34,209 nt of DNA from Ktedonobacteraceae bacterium (GCA_019240835.1 JAFAXQ010000082.1:1-34209), one strand, 5' to 3'; counted from the first letter of the stretch, positions 15,086-24,062 are shown. Made by a program: numbers and translations. Notes: generated by a model from the sequence alone, not told the origin.

Positions 15086-15536
15086 AAAACGCCTCAGTGC
15101 ATCGTACCGGCTCTCCATCCACCTTGAACGTGACATCGACTGTCGCGGGAACTCTCGCTGGTTGCCGTCCTTGCAGTGGCAGGCTGAACGAGACATAGCC
15201 GCCGCTATTACTAACGGGCTGGGTATCAAGGAGAGCATCGCTATATTGGAAGTGAACCACCGCTTGTGCGCGGGCACCGCTGACCCCGGTCACGTCACTG
15301 GTCAATCTGGCATAAATAGTAATGGTACTATACGTGCCAGGAGCGTTATTCGACGACCATGCTCCGCAGCGATAGGTCGGTAGCGTCGCAATCGGCGAAA
15401 GCCGTGCCTGAAACGACTTGTCCACAGTCAGCGTCTGCTGCGGCCTTGCTTGGCTTACTGCCCCACCACAAGCCGACAGAAGAAAAAGCAGCATAAAAAA
15501 ACTGCTAATAGCTGTGAGATGATAGTTGTGTTTCAT
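15072..15536 (-). CDS. Putative lipoprotein of unknown function
   Basis: 154 residues with a lipoprotein signal: a basic start, a hydrophobic core (FFMLLFLL) and lipobox LLSAC with Cys23 as the lipidation site. The mature part is strand-rich and contains an immunoglobulin-like pattern (YSTITIYARLTSD, AVVHFQYSD, VDVTFKVDGE) plus two further cysteines (57 and about 146) that could form a disulfide. No family is recognised. It overlaps the end of the Fpg-like gene, and no strong ribosome site precedes the ATG. Confidence 0.65.
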   Translation of the reverse strand: MKHNYHLTAISSFFMLLFLLSACGGAVSQARPQQTLTVDKSFQARLSPIATLPTYRCGAWSSNNAPGTYSTITIYARLTSDVTGVSGARAQAVVHFQYSDALLDTQPVSNSGGYVSFSLPLQGRQPARVPATVDVTFKVDGEPVRCTEAFFTPL

Positions 15537-15691
15537 ATAGGTTCCGAGGTAAACATATTTTCGCGCATCCTACGACAGTATATCACAAAAAATACCCCTA
15601 CCTTATCTCCTCTGTTGGCTTGCTGATTGTTTTCAACTATGTTACACTGTAAATCAGGAAAGGACCATATTCACTTGAGGTACCTATTGCG

Positions 15692-16465
15692 GTGAATCAG
15701 GGGGCAGACGAGCAACTAGAATTCGTGAGCCAATTGCTGAATAGTGAAAAATGCGCATCTACTGATAGTAATATTTCACCAATGACGTACCCGGACCCGG
15801 GCCGTGAACAACGCAAAGGAATTCCAGAAATCGTTTTTGGTGAGAGCAAAGAAGTTGCACAAATCATCGCTATGGCACGCGGCTTGATCTCTGGTTCTGG
15901 CCGGGCAATTATCACACGGCTAAGGCCGGAAGCCGTTACTCAGATACGAGAGGCTTTTGCAGATTGCACGCTCGATGTGTATGAGGCGGCGCGAGCAATG
16001 GTTATCTACGGGCGAGATTACCAGCAACACACTTCAGGAGGGCACGTAGGCATTATCACTGCCGGTACATCCGATATTGCAGTGGCCACTGAAGCGCAAC
16101 TCATTGCCCAGGAGATGGGATGTCGCATCACATGCATCTATGATGTCGGAGTAGCAGGCTTACATCGTCTGGTGCAACCGTTGCGTGACCTGTTGGCAAC
16201 AGAGGTAGATGTCATCATCGTTGCGGCTGGTATGGATGGAGCATTGCCTTCCGTTGTTGCAGGGCTGGTTCCTGTTCCTGTAATTGGGTTACCAACGTCA
16301 ATTGGCTATGGAATGGGGGGCAAAGGTGTCGCCGCGTTGCTTTCAATGTTGCAAACGTGTGCGCCGGGTCTCTGTGTGGTAAACATCGACAACGGTGTGG
16401 GGGCGGGGAGCACAGCAGCACTGATTGCCAATCGTGTAGCGCACGCACGGAAGCGGCGGGAGTAA
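15692..16465 (+). CDS. larB: LarB-family protein (nickel-pincer cofactor synthesis, NCAIR-mutase-like)
   Basis: 257 residues starting at GTG with TTGAGGTA upstream. The core runs GIPEIVFGESKEVAQII (43-59), GHVGIITAGTSDIAVA (118-131), VAAGMDGALPSVVAGLV (177-193) and NIDNGVGAGSTAALIANR (231-248). TCAPG (222-226) supplies C223, in the position of the Cys that forms an adduct with nicotinic acid adenine dinucleotide in LarB. LarB carboxylates and cleaves that dinucleotide as the first step of the cofactor used by lactate racemase. LarC, LarE and LarA are not nearby, and the usual DxxR block before GIPEIVFG is atypical (PDPGREQRK). A role elsewhere in metabolism is possible. Confidence 0.8.
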   Translation: MNQGADEQLEFVSQLLNSEKCASTDSNISPMTYPDPGREQRKGIPEIVFGESKEVAQIIAMARGLISGSGRAIITRLRPEAVTQIREAFADCTLDVYEAARAMVIYGRDYQQHTSGGHVGIITAGTSDIAVATEAQLIAQEMGCRITCIYDVGVAGLHRLVQPLRDLLATEVDVIIVAAGMDGALPSVVAGLVPVPVIGLPTSIGYGMGGKGVAALLSMLQTCAPGLCVVNIDNGVGAGSTAALIANRVAHARKRRE

Positions 16466-16560
16466 TAGTCGCAGTAGGGAAGCAGCGAGAGAAGCTCCTA
16501 GGAGCTTGTCTCACCGCTTTGTACGTGGATGTACGAAGTTTCAGAGAGGCGGGACTCCTA

Positions 16561-16830
16561 ATGGCAAATGGTAAACGCGGGCCAGAACCTGGATCGCAAA
16601 GAGCAAAACATGGTGGAGAGGCTGTACGAGAAAAATACGGATCGGAGTTTTACGCAAAGATCGGTAAGAAGGGCGGCGAAACTGTCAAAGAGAAGCGTGG
16701 ATCACAGTTCTATGCCGAGATTGGCAAGAAAGGTGGCGAGTCTACTAAGCGCCAGCAAGGCTCAGCATTCTACTCAAGAATTGGTAGAAAAGGTGGTGAG
16801 CGGGGGCGCTCCACTAAGGGCAGAGAGTAG
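16561..16830 (+). CDS. KGG-repeat protein (stress-related, YciG/GsiB-like)
   Basis: 89 residues from the ATG at 16561; the frame extends upstream, but GAGAGGCGGGA fits this start. It is built from three to four copies of a ~22-residue unit such as GSEFYAKIGKKGGETVKEKR, GSQFYAEIGKKGGESTKRQQ and GSAFYSRIGRKGGERGRSTK. Tandem KGG motifs are found in hydrophilin-like stress proteins of GsiB/YciG type. It is very basic and hydrophilic, so disorder or nucleic-acid contact is expected. The repeat shows at DNA level with a period of about 66 bp. It converges with ftsZ across a shared terminator. Confidence 0.8.
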   Translation: MANGKRGPEPGSQRAKHGGEAVREKYGSEFYAKIGKKGGETVKEKRGSQFYAEIGKKGGESTKRQQGSAFYSRIGRKGGERGRSTKGRE

Positions 16831-16834
16831 CGTA

Positions 16835-16883
16835 TAATGAAACAGAGACAAGTGCCTGCGGGCTTCCTATCTCTGTTTCATTA
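16835..16883. terminator. Bidirectional terminator between KGG gene and ftsZ
   Basis: TAATGAAACAGAGA (16835-16848) pairs perfectly with 16870-16883, with inner GCC/GGC pairing in the 21-base loop. The last codons of ftsZ (Met-Lys-Gln-Arg) lie within one arm and its stop in the loop, so part of the ftsZ coding end doubles as terminator. Confidence 0.7.
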
Positions 16884-18006
16884 CACGGCCCAGTCGCACT
16901 GCGGGTAATTGCATAGTAGGTATTTCCTCCATCCCCGCTGCAATCAGCGTGATGCGGATTTCATCGTTTAACGAAGGATCAATGACCGCACCGAAGGTAA
17001 TGTCGGCTGCGTCGTCAATCGCCTGTCCAATACGCTCTGCAATCTCATGTACCTCGAAGAGCGTCATGTCCTCTCCTCCACTAATATTGAAGAGCACACG
17101 TTGCGCCCCACGGATGGACACATTTAGAAATCCACCTGCAATAGCTTCTTTTGCTGCCTGCTCAGCACGATGGTGGCCGTGACCGTGACCAATACTCATC
17201 AGCGCGGTTCCTGCTGCGCGCAAAACACTGCGTACGTCGGCAAAGTCCACGTTGATCATACCAGGAACATTAATCACCTCGGCAATACCCTGTACACCCT
17301 GCCGTAACACATCATCGGCTATCTTGAATGCATTGGCTAAATTAAGCTCTCGTCCAGCGGTTACGAGCAGACGATCATTAAGTATAGTAATCAAGGCATC
17401 TACTTCAGTACTCAGTTCGGCGATGCCATGTTCAGCAACACGACGACGGCGCGACCCCTCAAAGCTAAACGGAAGGGTTACGATGCCGATAGTAAGCGCA
17501 CCAAGCTTTTTCGCGATTGAGGCCACGATTGGCGCTGCTCCCGTCCCGGTGCCACCGCCCATACCAGCGGCGATGAACACAAGGTCGGCACTGCTTAAAG
17601 CCTCTCGAATCTCGGCTGCACTTGCGTTCGCGGCACGCGTACCTATAGCTGCATTACCACCTGCCCCCAATCCTTTTGTATAATACGAGCCAAGGCAGAC
17701 GCGAGTAGCTGCCTGCGAGAGGGCAAGAACTTGAGCGTCGGTGTTCATCGCGATGAAGCGCACTCCACGTACATTGGTGTGAATCATGCGCTCAACCGCA
17801 TTCATTCCGCCGCCACCGACACCTACTACGACAATATCTACATGATGTGACACCTGCGAGAGAGCGCCGGAGAAAGAGGAGAGTGTATCATCATCCGTAT
17901 CGTACTGGCCCCAGCCAGCTCGGCTTTGCTCGTCTTGCCGCGCTAGCCTCCGGCTCTCTAGTTCCCGTTGGGAAACAGTCCACTGATTTTCTTGCCTCTC
18001 GTACAT
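16867..18006 (-). CDS. ftsZ: FtsZ-family tubulin-like GTPase with N-terminal extension and no C-terminal tail
   Basis: 379 residues from the ATG at 18006, behind a GGGGG-rich ribosome site; a longer frame to 18096 lacks one. Residues 1-55 are a polar, charged extension. The GTPase part is normal: IVVVGVGGGGMNAVERM (58-74), GMGGGTGTGAAP (148-159) and the T7 loop NVDFADVRSVL (252-262). A His-rich loop (GHGHGHHR, 273-280) replaces the usual GEGR. The C-terminal domain ends near 358 and only about 20 residues follow, so the flexible linker and conserved tail that bind FtsA, ZipA or SepF are missing. It polymerises with GTP in cell division or a division-like process. It is probably not the main cell-division FtsZ, and it is not in a dcw cluster. 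A subtilase gene lies 145 bp upstream. Confidence 0.9.
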   Translation of the reverse strand: MYERQENQWTVSQRELESRRLARQDEQSRAGWGQYDTDDDTLSSFSGALSQVSHHVDIVVVGVGGGGMNAVERMIHTNVRGVRFIAMNTDAQVLALSQAATRVCLGSYYTKGLGAGGNAAIGTRAANASAAEIREALSSADLVFIAAGMGGGTGTGAAPIVASIAKKLGALTIGIVTLPFSFEGSRRRRVAEHGIAELSTEVDALITILNDRLLVTAGRELNLANAFKIADDVLRQGVQGIAEVINVPGMINVDFADVRSVLRAAGTALMSIGHGHGHHRAEQAAKEAIAGGFLNVSIRGAQRVLFNISGGEDMTLFEVHEIAERIGQAIDDAADITFGAVIDPSLNDEIRITLIAAGMEEIPTMQLPAVRLGRVMKQR

Positions 18007-18151
18007 GACACCCCCGTTTCCTCTCTTCCTTCTTATGCGAAGGGCAGCAGTCCGTACCCGGGTATCTTCTTTCTGCTGTGGTGAACAGGTTTGCATTTAT
18101 TCTAACAAGAGTGTCAAGAGCTTAGCAAAAAAACACTCCTCATTCCATTGC

Positions 18152-19786
18152 TTAGAGCGGGCGGAAGCGCTGCTGAACACGAATGACGTTGGCTAGAAGA
18201 TCGGGCACATCGACAGGTGCGCCAAAGAGTGCTTCCCCACGCCGTTCAAGAGCGGCTAAGCGCACGATAGCGTCAGGGGCAGACAAACCTTGGGCCAACA
18301 GATGCGCGCCTAGAGCGCTTATAATCGCTGTAGCAAATGACGAACCGCATAGATCGGCCCAGCCAGAAGTGTTGTGCTCGCCACTGGGGAAGGTAGGTGA
18401 AATATAGACGCCGCGTACAGCATCCGGCAGCGCATTTGTATCCGTGGCTCCATAAGCATCACCACCAAAAGTAGCTACCCCCGTAGCAAATGGCGCTACG
18501 TTGGCGGCATTAGCAAACTTGGAGGGCGCAAAATTGCTGTTTACCGAGGTGACGCTCAGAGTTGTGTCATAGCGTGCCGGGGCGCGTGGGGAACGAGGGG
18601 GTAGCCCTTGTGTGCGTGCGCCTATAGAGTCATTGCCAGCCGCAGCAACGATCAGCGCTCCCTGTGCTGCCAGGCTGTCAAACAAGAGGCGCAATCCTTC
18701 CTCTAGGTGATTGAGTACATGCACAACTCCTGCCAGTTGTGTATTAGGCCACTGGCGCTGATCAAACCAAACGTAGGGTAAGTGACGTATATCAGGCATG
18801 ATTGTCAAACCAAGATTGATGACTAGCTGGCGAACGGTACCGGAGGCCAGTTCTCGCTCTAAGTCGGTGAGGGCTGCGAAGAGACTATACAGGTCGCTTC
18901 CACCAAAGTCATTGAGAACGCGTATCAGGCGGATACGAGCCTGGCGGGCGACATCGCGAATAAGGCCAGCGATAGAGACACCGTGATCGGGCATGAAATA
19001 GTAGCGAGGATCACCATAGAGGTCGCGCCCAGTACGTACATCATTTGTTAGAGGATAACGATCATACTCAACCACGAACGAGCCGTCCCCACTACTCAGG
19101 TCACTGGTCAAGCGTTGTAGCAGCCAATTACGGCGCAGCTCTGAGCGCGTGGCAGCACTACATATACGGTCGGGATGATGGGCAGTATCTAGCACTGCAA
19201 CCAGCACACCTTGTGCTCCCTTCGCATCAAGCTGAATACTCTGATCTAACAGTGTTACCTGCCAGCCAACCTGAGCATCGTCAGCAGTGGCAACGTCCAG
19301 CGAGGGAGCAGGGCTAGATGGCAACGCTGAGCCACCATCACCGTAAAAAACAGGAGCGGCAGTAACCAACCAGTTGGGCATAGCCGAGACAATATGTAAG
19401 CCCAACTGTGACAACTGCTCTAAATGGCTCTGCACATATGATAGAGCGCTAGGTACTGGATCACGCGTAGTAGAGTCAGTGCGACGTGTATGAAAGAAGA
19501 CCGCAATCAGGGGTTGCTTACGGTGTAACCCGAAGACAAAAGCGCGGCGGCCTATAGGCGGCATCATCGGACTATCGCTCCACCTGCCATGCGTGCCATA
19601 GTGCTCCACAGCAAGATTGTAGCGCGCTAGAAAAGCATTAAGCTGACCACGTATCTGCTCAACTAGCACGTCCAGTGAATCATCTTTGGGAGCCTGAGCT
19701 AGACGAACGACGACGACCATCTCACCTGGAATCCAGTGGAACAATTCATCTGGAGTGCCCATAAACTCCGTTGTAGTATGAGACAT
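18152..19786 (-). CDS. Subtilisin-like (S8) serine protease without signal peptide
   Basis: 544 residues from an ATG at 19786; a TTG two codons earlier has a better-placed GAGGGGAAA, and an ATG at 19822 is also open. The S8 triad is present: D200 (LVAVLDTAHH), H268 (MPDHGVSIAGLI), S483 (CGSSFATAIIS), with oxyanion Asn385 (VAAAGND). Residues 1-190 are a domain of unknown type with strands and helices. There is no signal sequence or anchor, so the protease is expected in the cytoplasm. It lies upstream of ftsZ on the same strand, and a shared transcript is possible. Confidence 0.85.
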   Translation of the reverse strand: MSHTTTEFMGTPDELFHWIPGEMVVVVRLAQAPKDDSLDVLVEQIRGQLNAFLARYNLAVEHYGTHGRWSDSPMMPPIGRRAFVFGLHRKQPLIAVFFHTRRTDSTTRDPVPSALSYVQSHLEQLSQLGLHIVSAMPNWLVTAAPVFYGDGGSALPSSPAPSLDVATADDAQVGWQVTLLDQSIQLDAKGAQGVLVAVLDTAHHPDRICSAATRSELRRNWLLQRLTSDLSSGDGSFVVEYDRYPLTNDVRTGRDLYGDPRYYFMPDHGVSIAGLIRDVARQARIRLIRVLNDFGGSDLYSLFAALTDLERELASGTVRQLVINLGLTIMPDIRHLPYVWFDQRQWPNTQLAGVVHVLNHLEEGLRLLFDSLAAQGALIVAAAGNDSIGARTQGLPPRSPRAPARYDTTLSVTSVNSNFAPSKFANAANVAPFATGVATFGGDAYGATDTNALPDAVRGVYISPTFPSGEHNTSGWADLCGSSFATAIISALGAHLLAQGLSAPDAIVRLAALERRGEALFGAPVDVPDLLANVIRVQQRFRPL

Positions 19787-20052
19787 ACGCAAAAATTTCC
19801 CCTCTACATAATAAAATAGCATGCCCGGATCTACGTGGCACTATTCCGCTACTGCTAGCGACAACGCCGCCTTACAGCCTTGGGCCTTGCTTGCTACACA
19901 TATTGACGGTTCAGCTAGGCTGATTGCTACATTTCTCGGCAAAGGTAAGCCACTTCTGCTTGCCACACACATCAATGGTAAAGGCATAAAATCGTATATC
20001 GCCGTGTTATCATACGCAGACATATCCAAAAGTGGAGAAATGAGGAAGAAGC

Positions 20053-21003
20053 ATGGCGAAGATATATGGTGTTATCATTATTGGTTCAGGGCCAGCGGGC
20101 TACACTGCTGCTATCTATGCAGCCCGCTCTAATCTCTCCGTACTGATGTTGCAGGGCTACCACGTGGGTGGACAGTTGATGCTGACGAGCGAGGTGGAGA
20201 ACTACCCTGGTTACGAAGAGGGGATTCTGGGGCCTGAGATGATGGACAAATTTGAGCAGCAGGCTCGCCGTTTTGGCACCGAGATGATCGCAGAGGATGT
20301 GACGGAGGTTGATTTTAGCCGTCGCCCCTTTACTGTGAAATCTGATGGAGGAGAGTATCGCGCAAAAGCTATTATTATTGCTACAGGCGCGAGCGCTAAA
20401 TGGTTAGGACTGCCAAGTGAAAAACGCCTGCAGGGACGCGGAGTAACCGCCTGCGCTACCTGTGACGGCTTCTTCTTCAAGAACACAGATGTCATCGTTG
20501 TGGGTGGTGGCGACACCGCAATGGAGGAAGCTACTTTCCTGACACGCTATGTCAATCACGTGACGGTTGTACATCGCCGTGATGCCTTCCGCGCCAGCAA
20601 AATTATGCAGGATCGAGCACGTAAAAATCCCAAGATCAGCTTTCTGATGGATACAGAGATTGTTGACATTCTGGGTGATGATGCTGTTACCGCTGTACAG
20701 GTGCGCAATGCCAAGAGCGGCGAGGAGCAGAAACTACCTGTGCAGGGCGTGTTCATGGCCATTGGTCACCAGCCCAACACTCATCTATTCAAGGGCATTC
20801 TGAACATGGATGCGGCTGGATACATCATTCCCGTCGAGCATACCATGACCAACATTGCAGGCGTCTTTGCTGCTGGTGATGTGACCGATCATCGTTATCG
20901 TCAGGCCGTCACTGCTGCTGGCGATGGTTGTCGGGCTGCTCTCGACATGGAGCGCTGGCTAGAGGGCCAGGGCGAAGATGTAGACATAGAGAATTGGAAC
21001 TAA
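20053..21003 (+). CDS. trxB: Thioredoxin reductase
   Basis: 316 residues, typical for low-molecular-weight TrxB. The FAD motif GSGPAG (11-16) is followed by the redox pair C134-A-T-C137 and the NADPH motif GGGDTA (151-156). HRR (174-176) fits NADPH 2'-phosphate binding. The C-terminal FAD signature AGDVTDHRYRQAVTAAGDG is present. It reduces thioredoxin with NADPH. The start has GAGGAAGAAG upstream. No thioredoxin gene is adjacent. The stop codon is the first triplet of a strong terminator shared with the convergent aldolase gene. Confidence 0.97.
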   Translation: MAKIYGVIIIGSGPAGYTAAIYAARSNLSVLMLQGYHVGGQLMLTSEVENYPGYEEGILGPEMMDKFEQQARRFGTEMIAEDVTEVDFSRRPFTVKSDGGEYRAKAIIIATGASAKWLGLPSEKRLQGRGVTACATCDGFFFKNTDVIVVGGGDTAMEEATFLTRYVNHVTVVHRRDAFRASKIMQDRARKNPKISFLMDTEIVDILGDDAVTAVQVRNAKSGEEQKLPVQGVFMAIGHQPNTHLFKGILNMDAAGYIIPVEHTMTNIAGVFAAGDVTDHRYRQAVTAAGDGCRAALDMERWLEGQGEDVDIENWN

Positions 21004-21055
21004 GCAAGCAAAAAGAGTTCCCCGGCTCAGTCGGGGAACTCTTTTTGCTTGCTTA
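21001..21055. terminator. Strong bidirectional terminator
   Basis: A 24-bp perfect stem (21001-21024 with 21032-21055) surrounds a 7-base loop. Each arm has an A or T run next to the GC core, giving a U-tract for both strands. It lies between trxB and the convergent lacD, and trxB's TAA is the first triplet of the stem. Confidence 0.9.
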
Positions 21056-21062
21056 CTAACTA

Positions 21063-22109
21063 TTACTTCAGTGTCTCAACAATCTCAAGAGCCTCTTTTC
21101 CACCATAGTAGTCCCACCAGGGCTTGGCACCCTGCCTGAGCCTCTCATTGAGCGCTTGAATATTGCGCACACCTTCCTCTTCAAGCCAGCCGCGCAATGC
21201 AGATGGGCCTCCTTTGGCATATACGGGAATACCCTCCTGCCAGGTAGCACGGCCACACAGCACGCCTGAAAATGCTGTACCTGCCTCAGTGGCTAACTCA
21301 AGTGACTCCAGAAAGACCTCATTGCTCACGCCAGCGCTCAGATAGATGAATGGGACACGCGAGGTGTTTGCCGCTGCAAGGAAGCACTGCTTTGCCTCTT
21401 CACGGCTATAAGCAACCTGACCACTTTTATTGGCCTTCGAGCCTTCCAGATAGGCCATGTTGACAGGGATCTCAACTTTGAGTACATCCACACCATAGCG
21501 TGGCTTGGAGAACTCATCCATGTATTCCCTGACCCTGATGGGCTTGATTTTGGCGAACTCAATGCTCTTCTCTTCACCAACTTTGTCGTCGTAGGCAATA
21601 ACTTCTAAGAAGAAGGGGACATCAAGAGCAATGCACTCGGCTCCGATACGTTCGATGAAGGCATATTTGGTGTTTTGGATATGCTCATTGTCACTACTGT
21701 TGTAGTACATTAACACTTTAATGACATTAGCACCTGCTTCCACAAGTCGCCTCACCGACCATTCATCAAGTAGATCGGGCAGGCGTCCTTCGACACTGAC
21801 ATCGTAGCCTGTTTTCTCGTAGGCGAGAAATGCACCTGCGTTCCTTGCACGACGTTGCAAGGCTGCCAGACCATATTCTGGATCCAGCAGAATAGCACTA
21901 GCGTAGCGAGTAAGCACCTCTGTCACCTGTATTTTGAACTCGCTTAAGTCGCTGCTAGAGGCATCGCTGCCCCTGGCTTTGGCGATGGCTTTTTTGAGGG
22001 AGCCACGCTGGTCCATAGCTGCAGCAGCAATGACTCCTCTTTCGTCAGCAACGGCATTCATGCCATTGAATTTTCCACGCGAAATACGCATTCTAGCTTT
22101 TGTTTCCAT
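21063..22109 (-). CDS. lacD: Tagatose-1,6-bisphosphate aldolase (class I, LacD family)
   Basis: 348 residues. The family pattern AAAMDQRGSLKKAI (29-42), ILLDPEYGL (73-81), YEKTGYD (97-103) and DVLKVEIPVN (208-217) is present. K211 is the likely Schiff-base lysine. SAGVSNEVF (about 276-285) and SGVLCGRATWQ supply the phosphate site. LacD-type enzymes split tagatose 1,6-bisphosphate into dihydroxyacetone phosphate and glyceraldehyde 3-phosphate; some also use fructose 1,6-bisphosphate. GGGAGGA precedes the ATG. No other lactose or tagatose gene is nearby, so a general triose-producing role is possible. Confidence 0.88.
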   Translation of the reverse strand: METKARMRISRGKFNGMNAVADERGVIAAAAMDQRGSLKKAIAKARGSDASSSDLSEFKIQVTEVLTRYASAILLDPEYGLAALQRRARNAGAFLAYEKTGYDVSVEGRLPDLLDEWSVRRLVEAGANVIKVLMYYNSSDNEHIQNTKYAFIERIGAECIALDVPFFLEVIAYDDKVGEEKSIEFAKIKPIRVREYMDEFSKPRYGVDVLKVEIPVNMAYLEGSKANKSGQVAYSREEAKQCFLAAANTSRVPFIYLSAGVSNEVFLESLELATEAGTAFSGVLCGRATWQEGIPVYAKGGPSALRGWLEEEGVRNIQALNERLRQGAKPWWDYYGGKEALEIVETLK

Positions 22110-22480
22110 CGGCTTCGTTCCTCCCTATTTTGTGGATACTAGTACCATTGTACGATGAGAAACATAGATTGCCCAAGACAACCTCCTTTACTAATCTTAC
22201 CCATTTTTCCCAGATCTATGCTAGTCTTTTCGCCAGCGGCGTTGTATTAGCAACAGACAAACAGAGGCAATACACTACTTCTTGTTTGTCTATACCTACT
22301 TGAAAAGTTTACCATCGTTACTTTAGACATGTTGACACGTTCACACTTATGTAATGCTAAGTCTGTTCAAATAGTGCGATCCTTGGATACATGGATACGA
22401 ATAGATGAGTTCATATCCAAACAACCCATAAAGGGGGGGTTGGACCCCGTGAACTCCGTTTGTTTAGGAGGAAAGTATTT
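22110..22480. other. Intergenic stretch between lacD and the coiled-coil gene
   Basis: Both flanking genes point away, so both promoters should be here. A TTGACA occurs at 22332-22337, but no matching -10 at normal spacing was found. A seven-G run followed by TTGGACCCC lies just before the ribosome site of the next gene. Nothing else is recognised. Confidence 0.3.
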
Positions 22481-23044
22481 ATGAGTGTTGGCAACTTTGA
22501 CTCGATCAATCAGGCATTACTTGCACAGAGACAGCGTATGGAGCAATTAGCGGAAGAAAATCGTGAATTGCGCCGTCAACTGTCTGATCTACATGAGGCA
22601 CGAGGTATCTTTGTCGAGATATGTGGCAGACGTTTTGCTCTGCAGGCAGACCAAGTGAGTATGCCTACTATAAACGCTACCATCCTCACCTCTGCGCCAC
22701 TTACTGCGCCAGCAGAGTCGATGATATCCATCCCGCAGGCAACAACATCAGAACAGCAAGGAATCGCTGTAACAGAGGAAATTTCATTAGTGACGGTTGT
22801 TGACGAGACTGCAACAAACTCTCTCTCCCAGCCAGCACCCTCTCCAACAGATATGCTAGATGACCAAGAGGCAAAACCAGCTACCACGACATTTCTTGAA
22901 GAGATGCTGCTTGACGAGTTTGCTGTGGCTGCCACCATCCCCATGACAGTGCAGTCAGACCCAGTGAAAAAGTCAGAAGCAATTGACGAAGATGAGAAGG
23001 CAGTACTACGCCGCGAACTGGTTGGCAGCTTCCTGCTGGAGTAA
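22481..23044 (+). CDS. Uncharacterised protein with N-terminal coiled coil
   Basis: 187 residues from the ATG at 22481 (AGGAGGAAAG upstream); an in-frame TTG at 22460 precedes the ribosome site. Residues about 8-42 form a heptad-like helix (QRQRMEQLAEENRELRRQL). A short conserved-looking block VEICGRRFALQADQV follows, then about 100 residues rich in Thr, Ala, Pro and Glu that look disordered. The last 20 are a charged helix (DEDEKAVLRRELVGSFLLE). No family is recognised. It may be a scaffold or adaptor (inference). Confidence 0.55.
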   Translation: MSVGNFDSINQALLAQRQRMEQLAEENRELRRQLSDLHEARGIFVEICGRRFALQADQVSMPTINATILTSAPLTAPAESMISIPQATTSEQQGIAVTEEISLVTVVDETATNSLSQPAPSPTDMLDDQEAKPATTTFLEEMLLDEFAVAATIPMTVQSDPVKKSEAIDEDEKAVLRRELVGSFLLE

Positions 23045-23279
23045 AACAAAACTCCTCAGCTTTTCCATTGATCTATTGCAAAGTGTCAGGGCAAACACCT
23101 CTAAGCTGCTGCTAGAGTCAGGAGCTAACGAATGCCCTCCTCATCCTAAGAGAGATCTGAGAGCACTATCATAAGGTTATGCTTTTTGGAGCTAATCACA
23201 CTTTTCCACGTTTCTCGATGAAAATTATAACATCAGGTTGTTGGCTGCATAGCTATAGTATATAGCAGCGGTTCTCATC

Positions 23280-24062
23280 TCATTCTGAGGCGACCCGCGA
23301 ACTGTAATTACGCGGATCCGCCGCATGCAAAGGTACAGGTGTTGTTGTTGCCCAGATTCTCTCAAAATGAGTTGCAAAGTTTTCAAAAATGCCATGCTGC
23401 CCTAAACGACGCAGATGAAGGAGAGGTGCTTTTGAGCCAGGTAGACTATAGAGGTGAGGAGTGACAAACATCTCATTATCGCAATGAAAAATAGAGTTGT
23501 ACATAGGTGTAGCATGATAATGTATCTCAATATTGTTATAGTTGCAAAGTTCGCGAAAATAATAGAGGGTTGTCTGAATATGCGCGGACAAAGTTCCTCC
23601 TAATAGTTCCTCCTCGTCGCGCATCTGAACATTCGTCGAAGATGGGTCAGCAATAGCTATGCGTACTTTACAGGATGCTTGAGCTTTTTCTTTGAGTAGA
23701 TCTACAAGATAAGGATGCTGTTCGGGTAAGAAGAGCATAGCGTAACCGAGTAGGTCAATCCGCTCTTTTGCTCGCAAGAAGAGTTGCCACCATGCATGAG
23801 CTAGTACATCAGAGCGATGAGCATACGCAGCGATCACTTCAGAGGTATGTGTAGTAGTAGGGATGACATCCTCATCTGCAGGCCAAAGAAAATCTTCATG
23901 CTCCTTGAGCAATTCTGCCACCTTCCACCGATGACGAGCGTGTGGAACACGTCCATTTAACCAGCGTTGAACTGTTTTAGGGTCAACATTGGTAGCTTCG
24001 GTAATAGTATCTATATCAACGTGCGCTGCTATCATTGCCTGACGTAGTCGTTCATTACTCAT
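23280..24062 (-). CDS. XRE-family regulator with C-terminal DUF5919-like domain
   Basis: 260 residues with ribosome site GGGGAGG before the ATG. Residues about 1-60 form a helix-turn-helix (IDTITEATNVDPKTVQRWLNGRVPHARHRWKVAELL). The remainder, with AHAWWQLFLRAKERIDLLGYAMLFL, then CKVRIAIADPSS and IEIHYHATPMYNSIFHCDNEMFVTPHLY, matches by eye the DUF5919 domain that follows HTH domains in streptomycete and Ktedonobacteria regulators; the fold recalls a phospholipase-D-like core without a complete HxK pair. Ligand and targets are unknown. Half-sites AAACGTC flank its -10 box. Confidence 0.75.
   Translation of the reverse strand: MSNERLRQAMIAAHVDIDTITEATNVDPKTVQRWLNGRVPHARHRWKVAELLKEHEDFLWPADEDVIPTTTHTSEVIAAYAHRSDVLAHAWWQLFLRAKERIDLLGYAMLFLPEQHPYLVDLLKEKAQASCKVRIAIADPSSTNVQMRDEEELLGGTLSAHIQTTLYYFRELCNYNNIEIHYHATPMYNSIFHCDNEMFVTPHLYSLPGSKAPLLHLRRLGQHGIFENFATHFERIWATTTPVPLHAADPRNYSSRVASE

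Noticed and set aside
14855-15277. 140-codon minus-strand frame inside the Fpg-like gene
   Set aside because: It overlaps the zinc-finger end of a clear gene and shows no recognisable motif.
14754-15383. 209-codon plus-strand frame over the end of the Fpg-like gene and the lipoprotein
   Set aside because: It overlaps two well-supported genes, has no family pattern, and no ribosome site.
17252-17683. 143-codon plus-strand frame opposite ftsZ
   Set aside because: It is fully inside ftsZ, has no start signal and no domain pattern.
22576-23049. 157-codon minus-strand frame over the coiled-coil gene
   Set aside because: Its Ser/Thr/Val-rich content is what the antisense of an acidic Thr/Ala-rich gene gives; the plus frame has a strong ribosome site.
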